From Paraburkholderia silvatlantica (GTDB lineage: Bacteria > Pseudomonadota > Gammaproteobacteria > Burkholderiales > Burkholderiaceae): a DNA stretch of 53,730 nt. A program made the translations under genes and the position numbers. Below the pieces are notes generated by a model. The model searched no databases. It saw only the letters and a program-made list of their open reading frames with translations, and was not told the origin of the DNA. The stretch spans positions 1 to 53,730 of the forward strand of contig NZ_QEOL01000039.1 of NCBI RefSeq assembly GCF_003096715.1, given 5' to 3'. Position 1 is the first letter of the stretch. Each line of letters starts with the position of its first letter. Below are positions 42,589 to 50,451 of the stretch, piece after piece.

Positions 42589-42977
42589 TATTGGGCCTCC
42601 TTCGACGCCAAGTACGCCTGGATTGCCGAGAGCCGCCAGGCGCGAATACGCGCGGTAACGCGGAACGATTGCAGTTCCTTGGACTTCCCAAGTTTGTACA
42701 ACGTCGTCTTGCCGATCTTGAGCATCTGGCAGACTTCATGCGCGAGGAAAATGGGATCGACATCCGGCGTGCCGCTTTTCGCCGTGTTGGCGATTTCAGG
42801 CAATGCTGCGGAAGCGTGCCGTGCGGCGGTTGACGACGAACGCGTGGGCTCGCCAGAAACGACGTGGTTGTGGCGAGCCGCGAGGTCCGCCCGCGGCGAT
42901 GCAGTCGCGACGACCGCGCAACCCGAAAGGGGTGCAGTTAGCGACGACTGAGTGGGGTTCTTTGTTTGTGAGATCAT
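42588..42977 (-). CDS. AlpA/HTH_17-type DNA-binding regulator
   Basis: 129 aa from the ATG at 42977. The last ~60 residues form an excisionase/AlpA-like winged helix: PIFLAHEVCQMLKIGKTTLYKLGKSKELQSFRVTARIRAW, with AYLASKEAQ at the end. The first ~65 residues are Ser/Thr/Ala-rich and probably disordered. AlpA proteins switch on integrase or replication genes in P4-like satellites. A palindrome lies 18 bp upstream of its start. It leads the replication operon. Confidence 0.82.
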   Translation of the reverse strand: MISQTKNPTQSSLTAPLSGCAVVATASPRADLAARHNHVVSGEPTRSSSTAARHASAALPEIANTAKSGTPDVDPIFLAHEVCQMLKIGKTTLYKLGKSKELQSFRVTARIRAWRLSAIQAYLASKEAQ

Positions 42978-43354
42978 CTGCGTACTGGTAGCGGGTTGAC
43001 ACACATTTACGTGTGCAACGTCCAGACGCAGAACGGGTATACCCAATCTGTTACGCACGCTTGTGCAGATGCAAAGCGTGCGCTGCGCTTGGACGCGCAA
43101 ACATAAACAGATACAGGCAAACCCCGCTCACGCAGTGTGACGGGCGTTCAACTGACGGCTCCGCGATCAGCTAACTTCGCTGAGGCGGGTACTACACCGA
43201 TTAGCTAGGCCCCTTCGCAGTTGATCTACCCGCTCCAATTCAGCTAACGGCACCGAATCGCAACGTATTGGTGGTAGACGCTCTTACGTCAGGTCTAGGC
43301 AGCAAATCCTAATGTGCGTCATCGCGACTGTCAACCTCGTAGCTTTCGCTGACG
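42978..43354. other. 377-bp control region between the integrase and the AlpA-like gene
   Basis: This region lies upstream of the AlpA-led operon and downstream of the integrase gene. It holds a near-palindrome at 42995-43019, an 8-bp inverted repeat GCACGCTT/AAGCGTGC at 43055-43081, and two copies of TCAGCTAAC near 43170 and 43240 with a related TTAGCTAGG between them. The mixture of dyads and short repeats would suit an operator plus origin region. No gene is supported. Confidence 0.5.
42995..43019. promoter_or_regulatory. Near-palindrome upstream of the AlpA-like gene
   Basis: GTTGACACAC and GTGTGCAAC are inverted halves with one extra base on the left, around ATTTAC. It starts 18 bp upstream of the ATG, where a repressor would cover the promoter. 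Confidence 0.55.
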
Positions 43355-44596
43355 TCACGGACGTTCATCGGCGGCCGATGTCTGGACATTGTCAGTCGAA
43401 GCAGGTGTGCCGCTGCAGTATTTGCCCCAGTCCCGCATCAGCGCCGCACGTTTGACGAACAGATCGCCGCGCGCGTAAGCCGCTTCGGCTTTGTCCTTGA
43501 TGCCGTGCGCGAGAGCGGCTTCGCACACTTCGCGCGGATAGTGAGTCGTCTCCCCTGCCCAGTCCCGGAACGTTGAGCGGAAGCCGTGAACCGTAATGTC
43601 GTCGCGCTTCATCCGCTCAAGCAGTTGAAGCATCGCCATGTTTGAGAGCGGCTTCCCCTTGCGCGCTCCCGAAAAGACATAGTCGCCCTGTTTGATCTCC
43701 AACTGAGCCTTAACCAAAGCAATCGCTCGCGGCGAAAGTGGAACGCGATGCTCCTTGCGCATCTTCATGCGCTCAGCCGGGATGGTCCAGATGCCTTCGT
43801 CCAGATCAAATTCCTGCCAAGTCGCGCCGATGACTTCATTCGTTCGGGTAGCGGTCAAGATGAGAAGCTCGAGGGCTCGCGCGGCGACGCCTGCTTCCGG
43901 GCGCAACGTTTTGACGAACGCTGGCAGATCGGTATACGGCAGGGCCGGGTGATGCTCAACTTTCTGCACGCGGGAGCGTTTCGGGAGCAACGTATCCAGA
44001 TGGCCCCTCAGTCGCGCAGGGTTTTCGCCAGAGCGATAGCCTCGAACTGTGGCCCAGTCGAGCACCGATTCGATCCGGCCCCGAAGCCGCGACGCAGTTT
44101 CGGTCTTCGTCGTCCAGATCGGCTCAAGAACCCTCATGACCAGTGAAGTGTCGACGGCCGAAACAGGACGCGAGTCGAAGACCGGGTAGGCGTAAGTGGT
44201 GAGCGTGTTGGTCCACTGATCTGCGTGCTTTGCGTTCTTCCAGCCCGCCCGGTGTGCCTCAATATACTTCTCAGCGCAATGTTGGAATGACACGTCGTTG
44301 GCCTGAGCGACCCGTTGGGCGGCAAGCTCGGCGTCGCGGGCGTCGAGGGGATCAGTTCCAGCGAGCAGCAGACGGCGGCAATCGAGGGCGAGTGCTCGGG
44401 CTTCGGCGAGCCCGACGGTGTGCACGGGTCCGAGGCCCATGCCGCGCGGCTTACCGTTACGCATGTACCGGAATAGCCATGACTTGACTCCAGCGGCCGT
44501 GATCTGAAGATAGAGGTTGCCACCGTCGCCGTACAACCCCGGCGCTGTTGTCTTGGTGACGGCCAGTTGGCTCAATCTGTTCATTGCTCGCGGCAT
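43355..44596 (-). CDS. P4-type tyrosine recombinase (integrase)
   Basis: A 413-aa phage-integrase protein with an N-terminal DUF4102-like arm-binding domain (APGLYGDGGNLYLQITAAGVKSW... MGLGPVHTVGLAEAR) and a catalytic domain with Arg251 (TATRTNEV), H337-x2-R340 (HGFRST), His364 and nucleophile Tyr374 (AEAAYARGD). All catalytic residues are present. It lies 168 bp from the att copy at 44764, as expected for an integrase using a tRNA 3' end, and should catalyse insertion and excision of unit A. Confidence 0.95.
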   Translation of the reverse strand: MPRAMNRLSQLAVTKTTAPGLYGDGGNLYLQITAAGVKSWLFRYMRNGKPRGMGLGPVHTVGLAEARALALDCRRLLLAGTDPLDARDAELAAQRVAQANDVSFQHCAEKYIEAHRAGWKNAKHADQWTNTLTTYAYPVFDSRPVSAVDTSLVMRVLEPIWTTKTETASRLRGRIESVLDWATVRGYRSGENPARLRGHLDTLLPKRSRVQKVEHHPALPYTDLPAFVKTLRPEAGVAARALELLILTATRTNEVIGATWQEFDLDEGIWTIPAERMKMRKEHRVPLSPRAIALVKAQLEIKQGDYVFSGARKGKPLSNMAMLQLLERMKRDDITVHGFRSTFRDWAGETTHYPREVCEAALAHGIKDKAEAAYARGDLFVKRAALMRDWGKYCSGTPASTDNVQTSAADERP

Positions 44597-44600
44597 GTTC

Positions 44601-44622
44601 GACTATCAAATTGACTATCAAA
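44601..44622. repeat. Two direct repeats near the integrase, possible arm-type sites
   Basis: GACTATCAAA occurs at 44601-44610 and 44613-44622, just upstream of the integrase start. A similar string, AACTATCAAA, occurs at 26483-26492 near the left end. The placement near both ends is that of arm-type integrase binding sites; the function is inferred. Confidence 0.5.
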
Positions 44623-44763
44623 ATAAAGTCTGATTATAGCGAAATTCGGTTGTCGACAAGTGAACGCCAATGACCGAACGTCTTCGCGGAACCCAATGGG
44701 GATAAGGATTTCAGCGATGTCATGTGATTTTTGATGAAGGCAGATGAATCCAACGCGGACGGA

Positions 44764-44778
44764 CCCTCTCTCCGCCAG
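44764..44778 (+). repeat. Second att copy: junction of units A and B
   Basis: CCCTCTCTCCGCCAG matches the tRNA-Ser 3' end at 26403-26417 exactly over 15 bases. It is followed within 14 bp by a strong terminator, which may be the original tRNA-Ser terminator displaced by insertion of unit A. Confidence 0.85.
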
Positions 44779-44791
44779 GACACCAATGAAT

Positions 44792-44814
44792 ACGGGCCTT
44801 TCGGCCCGTTTTTC
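44792..44814 (+). terminator. Rho-independent terminator after the second att copy
   Basis: ACGGGCC (44792-44798), loop TTTC, GGCCCGT (44803-44809), then TTTTC. It lies where a terminator for tRNA-Ser would be expected, suggesting that this is the original downstream flank. Confidence 0.85.
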
Positions 44815-45184
44815 ATTTCTACCCGCCAAAGAACCCACCATCAGGCAAGGTGCCTGGAAACCGCCCTGGTTTTCGGGGCGTCAGTTTGGCCATCCCCTTC
44901 GCCGTAAAGCGGCCAGGCGTCCCGGCTGGTCAGCAACGCGATGCGGCCTAGGGTTCATACTCGGATTTCAAATCTGAGTAAGCCAAACCGTTCGAGTCTC
45001 GTGTTCCTCACACGCCAGAACCTCGTCGATCTCATGGATCTGCAAGACCTTCTGGGTGGCCATTGGAAAACCCGTGACTACGATCAGGTCGACGAGTGGC
45101 GACAGGAAGCTGCAGCGGCAGTACTGACTGCGGCGCACGTTAGATCAGGCGAAGAGATGGCCGGCCCGTGGGTTGAGCAAATGG

Positions 45185-45772
45185 AGAAACGGCGACCGCG
45201 AAATGTGGTGGTCGTCGCACGAGCCGAGCCCAATCAGGTGTTCACCTCGGATATCACGTACATCTGGACCGACGAAGGTTGGCTGTACCTGGCCGTCACG
45301 CTGGACCTGTTCAACCGGGAGGTCGTGGGCTGGTCCGTCAAGCCGCGCATGACGACGGAACTCGTGACCGACGCGCTGACGATGGCATGGTTCCGCCGCC
45401 GGCCCGCGCCCGGCGCGCTGCATCATTCGGATAGGGGCAGTCAATACTGCCAGCCACGACTTCCAGCGCAAACTGAACTCGTACGGCATGCGCTGCTCGA
45501 TGAGCCGTAAAGGCAGTTGCTGGGATAACGCGCCGACGGAAAGCTTCTTCAACAGCCTGAAGAACGAGCGCGTGCATGGCGCGAGGTATCGCACGCACCG
45601 CGAAGCCGTCTCGGACTTGTTCGAATATATCGAGGTGTTTTATAACCGCAGTCGTCGTCATTCATCGCTCGGCTTCAGGTCGCCAACCCAGTTCATGAAC
45701 CTCACAGGAACGATAAACCCTCATAGGCGCGTCCATTTCATCTATTCGACACGCGTTGTGATGCTCCCTTAA
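45185..45772 (+). pseudogene. IS3-family transposase (OrfB) remnant, 5'-truncated and frameshifted
   Basis: The catalytic core of an IS3-type DDE transposase is present in two frames. Frame one has QVFTSDITYIWTDEGWLYLA and HHSDRGSQY. A single extra C near 45450 shifts the rest to another frame, where MRCSMSRKGSCWDNAPTESFFN (with the catalytic Glu) and RSRRHSSLGFRSPTQFMN follow. The N-terminal half and OrfA are missing, and the last ~20 codons read past the normal end. The 370 bp before it hold no recognisable gene. It cannot be functional. Confidence 0.88.
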
Positions 45773-46587
45773 AGGAAAGGGGCTGTGACCGCGGTTGACG
45801 CAACAGGCCCCTGCGGCATCGCATCGCCACACTCGGAACAGAACTTGGCGTCCGGGGCATTGATTTTCGAGCACTTGCGGCACTTGCAAGGGAGCGGTCC
45901 GCACAGAGCTTTCTGGCGCATATACGCGATTTGGATGACACACGGCATCGTCACACGATAGGCCGCGCCGGTCAGTTCCACCGCGCTCCAGACACTGGCC
46001 AGTAGACCGAAGGGCGTCAAAAATAATGCATACGGTGCCCAATCCCCCAACTTAATCCCTCGTCCGAGCATTTTTGAAGCCATCCCATTGGCGACAACTT
46101 GCGCCTTAAAAAGGGACTCCGGCATATCTCCCATATCGGGTTCGTTGTTCAGATGAATCAAATCCTGAAATATGAATCGCTTTCGCTCGAACGTCGGCAT
46201 CTTGCTCAAGGTCTCGTCGTATAGCTTCGAGACAATGGCGGTCTCAATTGCCATGGCGTTAGCGCCCTTGGTATGGGCCACCTTCAAGTGACTGGCGACA
46301 TCGCCGACCAGCTCTGTGTATGACACGCCCTTGCCGCCACGGAAAATGTTGGCAATCGAATTGCCACCAAAGAGCACGATTTCCCTGGCAATCTCGGCGC
46401 GGTCTACTGCCGGGTAAAGACGAGCGTGCTTACATGCCTCAAATCGCTTAAGCGTGGATTCGGACAAGGAGATTCGTCCCGCTCCGCTATCCGTGAGGTA
46501 GTCGACCAGGACATCGAGGTCGTCCACATCTGCGACGCGCAGCAGCGCTTCAAGGTCTCCCGAGTCTTTCAGAAATTCTGTATCCAA
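45769..46587 (-). CDS. YaaW (UPF0174)-family protein with C-terminal zinc ribbon
   Basis: A 272-aa protein. Residues ~1-225 match E. coli YaaW by memory: IVLFGGNSIANIFRGGKG..YTELVGDVASHLKV and TGAAYRVTMPCVIQIAYMRQ correspond to its conserved blocks. Hydrophobic stretches lie around 183-220. A zinc ribbon follows, absent from YaaW: C236-x2-C239 and C250-x2-C253 (CRKCSKINAPDAKFCSECG). The start is TTG at 46587 with GGGGAT upstream. It is the last gene of the WYL-led cluster. Function is unknown. Confidence 0.82.
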   Translation of the reverse strand: MDTEFLKDSGDLEALLRVADVDDLDVLVDYLTDSGAGRISLSESTLKRFEACKHARLYPAVDRAEIAREIVLFGGNSIANIFRGGKGVSYTELVGDVASHLKVAHTKGANAMAIETAIVSKLYDETLSKMPTFERKRFIFQDLIHLNNEPDMGDMPESLFKAQVVANGMASKMLGRGIKLGDWAPYALFLTPFGLLASVWSAVELTGAAYRVTMPCVIQIAYMRQKALCGPLPCKCRKCSKINAPDAKFCSECGDAMPQGPVASTAVTAPFL

Positions 46588-46632
46588 CTTTATCCCCTAT
46601 TTCTTGATATGCGGCGTGTGGGCCGCTTAAGG

Positions 46633-48102
46633 TTATCTGACCGTGACTTTTGAGGTTGAGGGCCCCGTCATGAAGGCATCGACCTCCGCCACGCTCTTGA
46701 GTAGCACCGACTCGTCGACACCATGTGCGCGCGCGAGTGCGAGGCTTGTATCCAGCAAGCGCCTGTTGACTGACAGGTCGAATGCAGCAATTGTCAGGTC
46801 GCCAAGTCGGTCGAACTCGTCATTTAGCAGCTTGAGGACCTTGCGAACCTCTTCATCGAGCGCGGACACGATGCGGCTCATGCGTTCCGCAAGGCGGTCC
46901 GCGAATTCGCGGGCCTTCCTACCGAGGGTGACCGCAATAAACTTGCCCGCAACCGAACCCAGGATGGCACCGAGCACCGGCACAGGAATAAGCGTCTGTC
47001 CTGCCGCAGTGGCTAACCCCACGATGGCTGCCTCGCTACACACGAACATGCCGTTATCAATGAATGCATCGAGAGAAATCTTCCCGGCGTGATAGTCAGC
47101 GGCGAGCGAGGCCATACCTTTAGTCGCCGTGACAAACGCGCTGGCAAACGGAGCGGCCATATCGGCACAGTTTGTCAGCGCATAGATAGCAGCACCGGCA
47201 AATGCACCTCCAGCGGCCCCCTTTGCGGTAGACAATCCGACCTCTTTCCAGTCTTCGGCCGTAAAGTCGCCAGCGAAAACATTTTTCCCGTCCCGATACT
47301 TCTGCCACAGCTTCGTCGTCAGAGTGAGCGCAGCGCCGACGGCAGCTGCGCTGCCTGCCGCCTTAAACCCATCCCCAAACGAGGCCTCATGCTCAACGCG
47401 AATATGGTCCTTGATGGATTCGTTCTGTTGCTTCAAATCCTGTTCGTGGTGTCCAACGGTTTCATCGACCTTACCGAGCTGTACCTCGGCATACGTTGAA
47501 ACCGAGGGCTGCACAGCTTCCTCGAACGGCTTTCCACTTAGCAGCTCGATTTGCGAAACCTTTTCCTGAATTGCACGAACAGTCTTGTCGCTGAGCTCGC
47601 CGGTATTCCCCTTGAGGACTTCAAGAATCTGGGCGTGCTGGTCCTTTGGGATGTGATAAAACCCGTCCTTGCCGAAGTCCTTGTATTTGTCCAGGTGCTC
47701 CAACACGTGGCTCAAGCCATTGTTAGCGCCGTTGATAAACTTCGACTGGACGTCGATGCCGTCAATGCGATAGTCCATTGGCGCGGTACGGCCAACGCCT
47801 TCGAACGTCGCGCCAGGCGTCACCTGCGCGAGGTAGTCACGTGCACGGCGCACGCCTACTTCAACTTGCTCGGCCACCTCACCATGCTTCGTATCCATGC
47901 GCCCCAGAATCCTGGACGGGTCACCGAGGAACTTGCGCACCTCGTCCATGGCTCCCATCGCATTTTCAAAAGCGTGGTCTTGAACGGCTAATGCCGCATT
48001 CTCTGCCGCTGCGCGCGCACTGTTGACCGCATCAACCACGATGCCGGCAGCCTGGTCCGAGATGGGGGACGACTCCGTGTGAGACGTGGTATTGGTTTGC
48101 AT
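46633..48102 (-). CDS. Large coiled-coil / glycine-alanine-rich presumed membrane protein
   Basis: 489 aa from the ATG at 48102 (a GTG at 48114 would overlap the previous stop as GTGA). Residues ~1-250 are helical and charged with no motif. Residues ~260-400 contain three or four hydrophobic Gly/Ala-rich segments (AAGSAAAVGAALTLTTKLW, GAAGGAFAGAAIYALTN, IPVPVLGAILGSVAGKFIAV) like membrane-inserting helices. A helical C-terminus follows (ADRLAERMSRIVSALDEEV). No enzyme motif is visible. The pattern would suit a pore-forming or membrane-remodelling protein. Confidence 0.72.
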   Translation of the reverse strand: MQTNTTSHTESSPISDQAAGIVVDAVNSARAAAENAALAVQDHAFENAMGAMDEVRKFLGDPSRILGRMDTKHGEVAEQVEVGVRRARDYLAQVTPGATFEGVGRTAPMDYRIDGIDVQSKFINGANNGLSHVLEHLDKYKDFGKDGFYHIPKDQHAQILEVLKGNTGELSDKTVRAIQEKVSQIELLSGKPFEEAVQPSVSTYAEVQLGKVDETVGHHEQDLKQQNESIKDHIRVEHEASFGDGFKAAGSAAAVGAALTLTTKLWQKYRDGKNVFAGDFTAEDWKEVGLSTAKGAAGGAFAGAAIYALTNCADMAAPFASAFVTATKGMASLAADYHAGKISLDAFIDNGMFVCSEAAIVGLATAAGQTLIPVPVLGAILGSVAGKFIAVTLGRKAREFADRLAERMSRIVSALDEEVRKVLKLLNDEFDRLGDLTIAAFDLSVNRRLLDTSLALARAHGVDESVLLKSVAEVDAFMTGPSTSKVTVR

Positions 48103-48110
48103 GGCTGGTC

Positions 48111-48971
48111 TCACGACACGTTCGACAAGATGGTCTTGTTCAGCAGTGACGAAAGCGTGCGCACATGGTTGATGAGCGCCCCGATGGCTTCTTTTTCTTG
48201 CGTTGAAAACTGGGCGTAGTCGGTTGGGGCTGATTGCTTGAGCTTGCCTAGCAGCGACTTCATTCCAAAGGCATGCATGTGCGTCAGATGCTTGAGCTTA
48301 TCAATCTCGTGAGCCGCAATCTTGAGTGAGGCAATACCCTTCTCAATGGTCAAACGCTTCCCATGGGCTTCTTCGGCAATCTTGCCGTTTTTATGCCACA
48401 TGAACAGCCCTCCTCCGGCCACCGCAAGACCCGCTAGCCCCCAGCCCACCGGGCCCGCGAGTGCAAGCAAAGCACAGCCAGCGGACATCCCTCCGCCACC
48501 CGCTGCGAGCGCTCCGCCTCCCAACCAGGCGAGTGCCGCATTCGTCGCGGCAGCTCCTGACAGCGAGGCGATGGCTGTCCCGGTTGACGCCGTGCCGAAT
48601 GTCGTCGCAATGGCCATAGCTGCAGTAGGGCCCATTACCGCTGTTGCGGCACCTGCGGCTACGCCTACCCCAGCCCCCGTGCCGCCTGCCACGGTTGTGT
48701 CGTGCAGTTGACGGTCAACTTCGTTAACCACACCTTCAAAGGTGCGATATTCCACCTTGTACTCAGAAAACGCGCGGCCAAATTCTTGCGGCGTCGAGGC
48801 CAGGCTGTTGACGTAAGCTTCCACATCGCCAATCAGCAACTCGCTGCTTTCACGGCGCAGGTTATACAGCGCCGTGGCAAACCCCTGAACCGTGCTTTGT
48901 TGGAGGTCGTATTCATTGGCAGCCGCCTCAAGTTGCTCGCGGGCAGCTGATGCTGCTTCTCGGTTAAGCAT
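48111..48971 (-). CDS. Glycine/alanine-rich presumed membrane protein
   Basis: 286 aa from the ATG at 48971, which has GGAG five bases upstream (better than the in-frame ATG at 48989). The N-terminal ~90 residues are helical. Residues ~95-200 are a long Gly/Ala-rich hydrophobic block with glycine-zipper character (GGTGAGVGVAAGAATAVMGP... LAGPVGWGLAGLAVAGGGLFMW), then a charged helical tail. This shares the soluble-hydrophobic-soluble layout of the next gene. It resembles membrane effectors of abortive systems by architecture only. Confidence 0.7.
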   Translation of the reverse strand: MLNREAASAAREQLEAAANEYDLQQSTVQGFATALYNLRRESSELLIGDVEAYVNSLASTPQEFGRAFSEYKVEYRTFEGVVNEVDRQLHDTTVAGGTGAGVGVAAGAATAVMGPTAAMAIATTFGTASTGTAIASLSGAAATNAALAWLGGGALAAGGGGMSAGCALLALAGPVGWGLAGLAVAGGGLFMWHKNGKIAEEAHGKRLTIEKGIASLKIAAHEIDKLKHLTHMHAFGMKSLLGKLKQSAPTDYAQFSTQEKEAIGALINHVRTLSSLLNKTILSNVS

Positions 48972-49078
48972 GGATGCTCCGATTTGCATTTGATTTACTC
49001 AACGGGCCCGGTGGTCTGGCCGGGGCATCACGCTGAGCACGTATGCCAGCACAAAAGCGGACACTTCAAGCTGTCGAC

Positions 49079-49363
49079 TCAAGTATTAGCGGCTACCCTT
49101 GCAAGCACTTGAGCCTTCACCTGTTCAAACTCTTCTTTCGTGAGAACGCCCGCTTTGAAAAGGTCATACGAGCGCTTCACCTCATCAGCCCAATCCTGGC
49201 CAGTCTTTGTTCCGGCTGCGGCAACTTCTCGAGCTGCCACGTCCACGGTTTCCGCCTCTGGCGGTCGCTGGTTGGGCTCAAAAAACCGTACCACCCTTAA
49301 CAACTGCTTCAATACGGCATATGCCATGAAAGCAAAAATCAGAAAAATAATCAGCTTACCCAT
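49079..49363 (-). CDS. Small membrane-anchored SHOCT-domain protein
   Basis: A 94-aa protein with one N-terminal transmembrane helix (IIFLIFAFMAYAVLKQLL) and a C-terminal SHOCT-like motif (LFKAGVLTKEEFEQVKAQVLA). SHOCT domains are short oligomerisation modules often attached to membrane proteins. The ATG at 49363 has AAAGGGG eight bases upstream. It lies between the WYL regulator and the glycine-rich protein on the same strand. Confidence 0.8.
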   Translation of the reverse strand: MGKLIIFLIFAFMAYAVLKQLLRVVRFFEPNQRPPEAETVDVAAREVAAAGTKTGQDWADEVKRSYDLFKAGVLTKEEFEQVKAQVLARVAANT

Positions 49364-49440
49364 AGCTAACCCCTTTGTATGTCTTTCAAACCGGCCAATG
49401 CCTTCAGCAGCGGCTAACCACGGGTAAATCATATTCGGAC

Positions 49441-50451
49441 CTACGACAAGATGTGTCGCAACGCCGCCAACGCACCGTCTTCGGTCGGTTCGTCATCGAG
49501 GCTCTCAAGCTTGACGCCCCAAACCTTGTCGCCAAACCCAAGCAGCCAGCGATGCAGTTGCACGGTTTCCACGACCACAGCGCTTACTTCCAGTCTGTCG
49601 TCAAAGGTAACAACCTTCTGCTCCGGCGTTAGTGGAGACTCGAGCAATTGAAGAGCGGTCTCCCGTTCGATGCAGAAACTCAGCCGAACTCGCTTCCCGC
49701 TGCCGAAGCCAAATTTGCCATCGGCCTCGTACTCTTCCAGGTTGAAATCGGTCGGCCGCTCGAAGGAGCGTGTGGTCACGCAGGCCGTGATGATTCGATG
49801 CAAAGCGAGAATGCGCTCCTCGGCGTAGCCCTTGTAGCGGCAAACTAGGTAAAGACGAACACCTTGCTGAGCCAGTCCGAGAGGCATTACCTCGGCTGAC
49901 TTCGATTTGCCGACTGCGTTTCGATACTCGAGCTCGAGCCAGAGATTCGCGTAGAGCGCATTGCTCACAGCATCGAACACGCCATCTTCGATTTTTGGCG
50001 GCAGGGTTGGCTGAGTCGGACTGACGACACGTATTTTCTTTAGCCACTGCTGGCTGGGCCTTTCGGCAACCGTGGGCCCGAAGTTCCTTCTGGCCTGCTC
50101 GAAAAAGCCATCCATGGACTTCATGACGCCAGCGGGCAGAAGATGATTCAGATGCTGCTCTGCCAACAACAGTAGCAGCGACTCCTGCTCGCTGAGCACG
50201 GGTAAGGACAGCCCTCCCGATTGGGCCTTCCAGCAATATCCATAGGGCTTGCTCCGGTCGTCGCATTCAATGTCGAAATGCTCGCACAGCATTTCCAACT
50301 GACGCTGGATAGTCCGTAGGTCCCGGCCATGCCCTGCGTGCTGCAACTGGTCGTGCAGTTCGGCTGCCGTGACCTTTCGGTTTCTCGGAATACGTCGTAG
50401 TAGCTCTATCGCGAGGATGGTTGTATTCAGCGTATCGGGGCGCGTGGCCAT
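49441..50451 (-). CDS. WYL-domain transcriptional regulator
   Basis: A 336-aa protein with an N-terminal winged helix-turn-helix (about 15-65: VTAAELHDQLQHAGHGRDLRTIQRQLEML), a WYL domain (about 155-225, with the SKSAEVMPLGLAQQGVRLYLVCRY segment) and a C-terminal WCX-like extension. This is the architecture of BrxR/CapW-type regulators, which sense nucleic acid or nucleotide ligands and control phage-defence operons. It is first in a same-strand cluster of five genes and the likely switch for it. The A/T-rich stretch just upstream (50452-50500) is its probable promoter. Confidence 0.9.
   Translation of the reverse strand: MATRPDTLNTTILAIELLRRIPRNRKVTAAELHDQLQHAGHGRDLRTIQRQLEMLCEHFDIECDDRSKPYGYCWKAQSGGLSLPVLSEQESLLLLLAEQHLNHLLPAGVMKSMDGFFEQARRNFGPTVAERPSQQWLKKIRVVSPTQPTLPPKIEDGVFDAVSNALYANLWLELEYRNAVGKSKSAEVMPLGLAQQGVRLYLVCRYKGYAEERILALHRIITACVTTRSFERPTDFNLEEYEADGKFGFGSGKRVRLSFCIERETALQLLESPLTPEQKVVTFDDRLEVSAVVVETVQLHRWLLGFGDKVWGVKLESLDDEPTEDGALAALRHILS

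Larger units (their letters stand above)
26417..44778. mobile_element. Integrated island unit A (satellite-like, defence cargo)
   Basis: This 18.4-kb unit lies between the tRNA-Ser 3' end and the second att copy. Its composition is less GC-rich than the backbone. The right end carries the P4-type integrase, pointing inwards from the att site. Next to it is a replication block (AlpA-like regulator, II/X-like initiator, DUF927 NTPase). The left half carries a serine recombinase, the methyltransferase/nuclease-helicase pair and an OLD nuclease. No capsid, tail, packaging or conjugation genes were seen, so it would depend on a helper to move. Confidence 0.8.
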
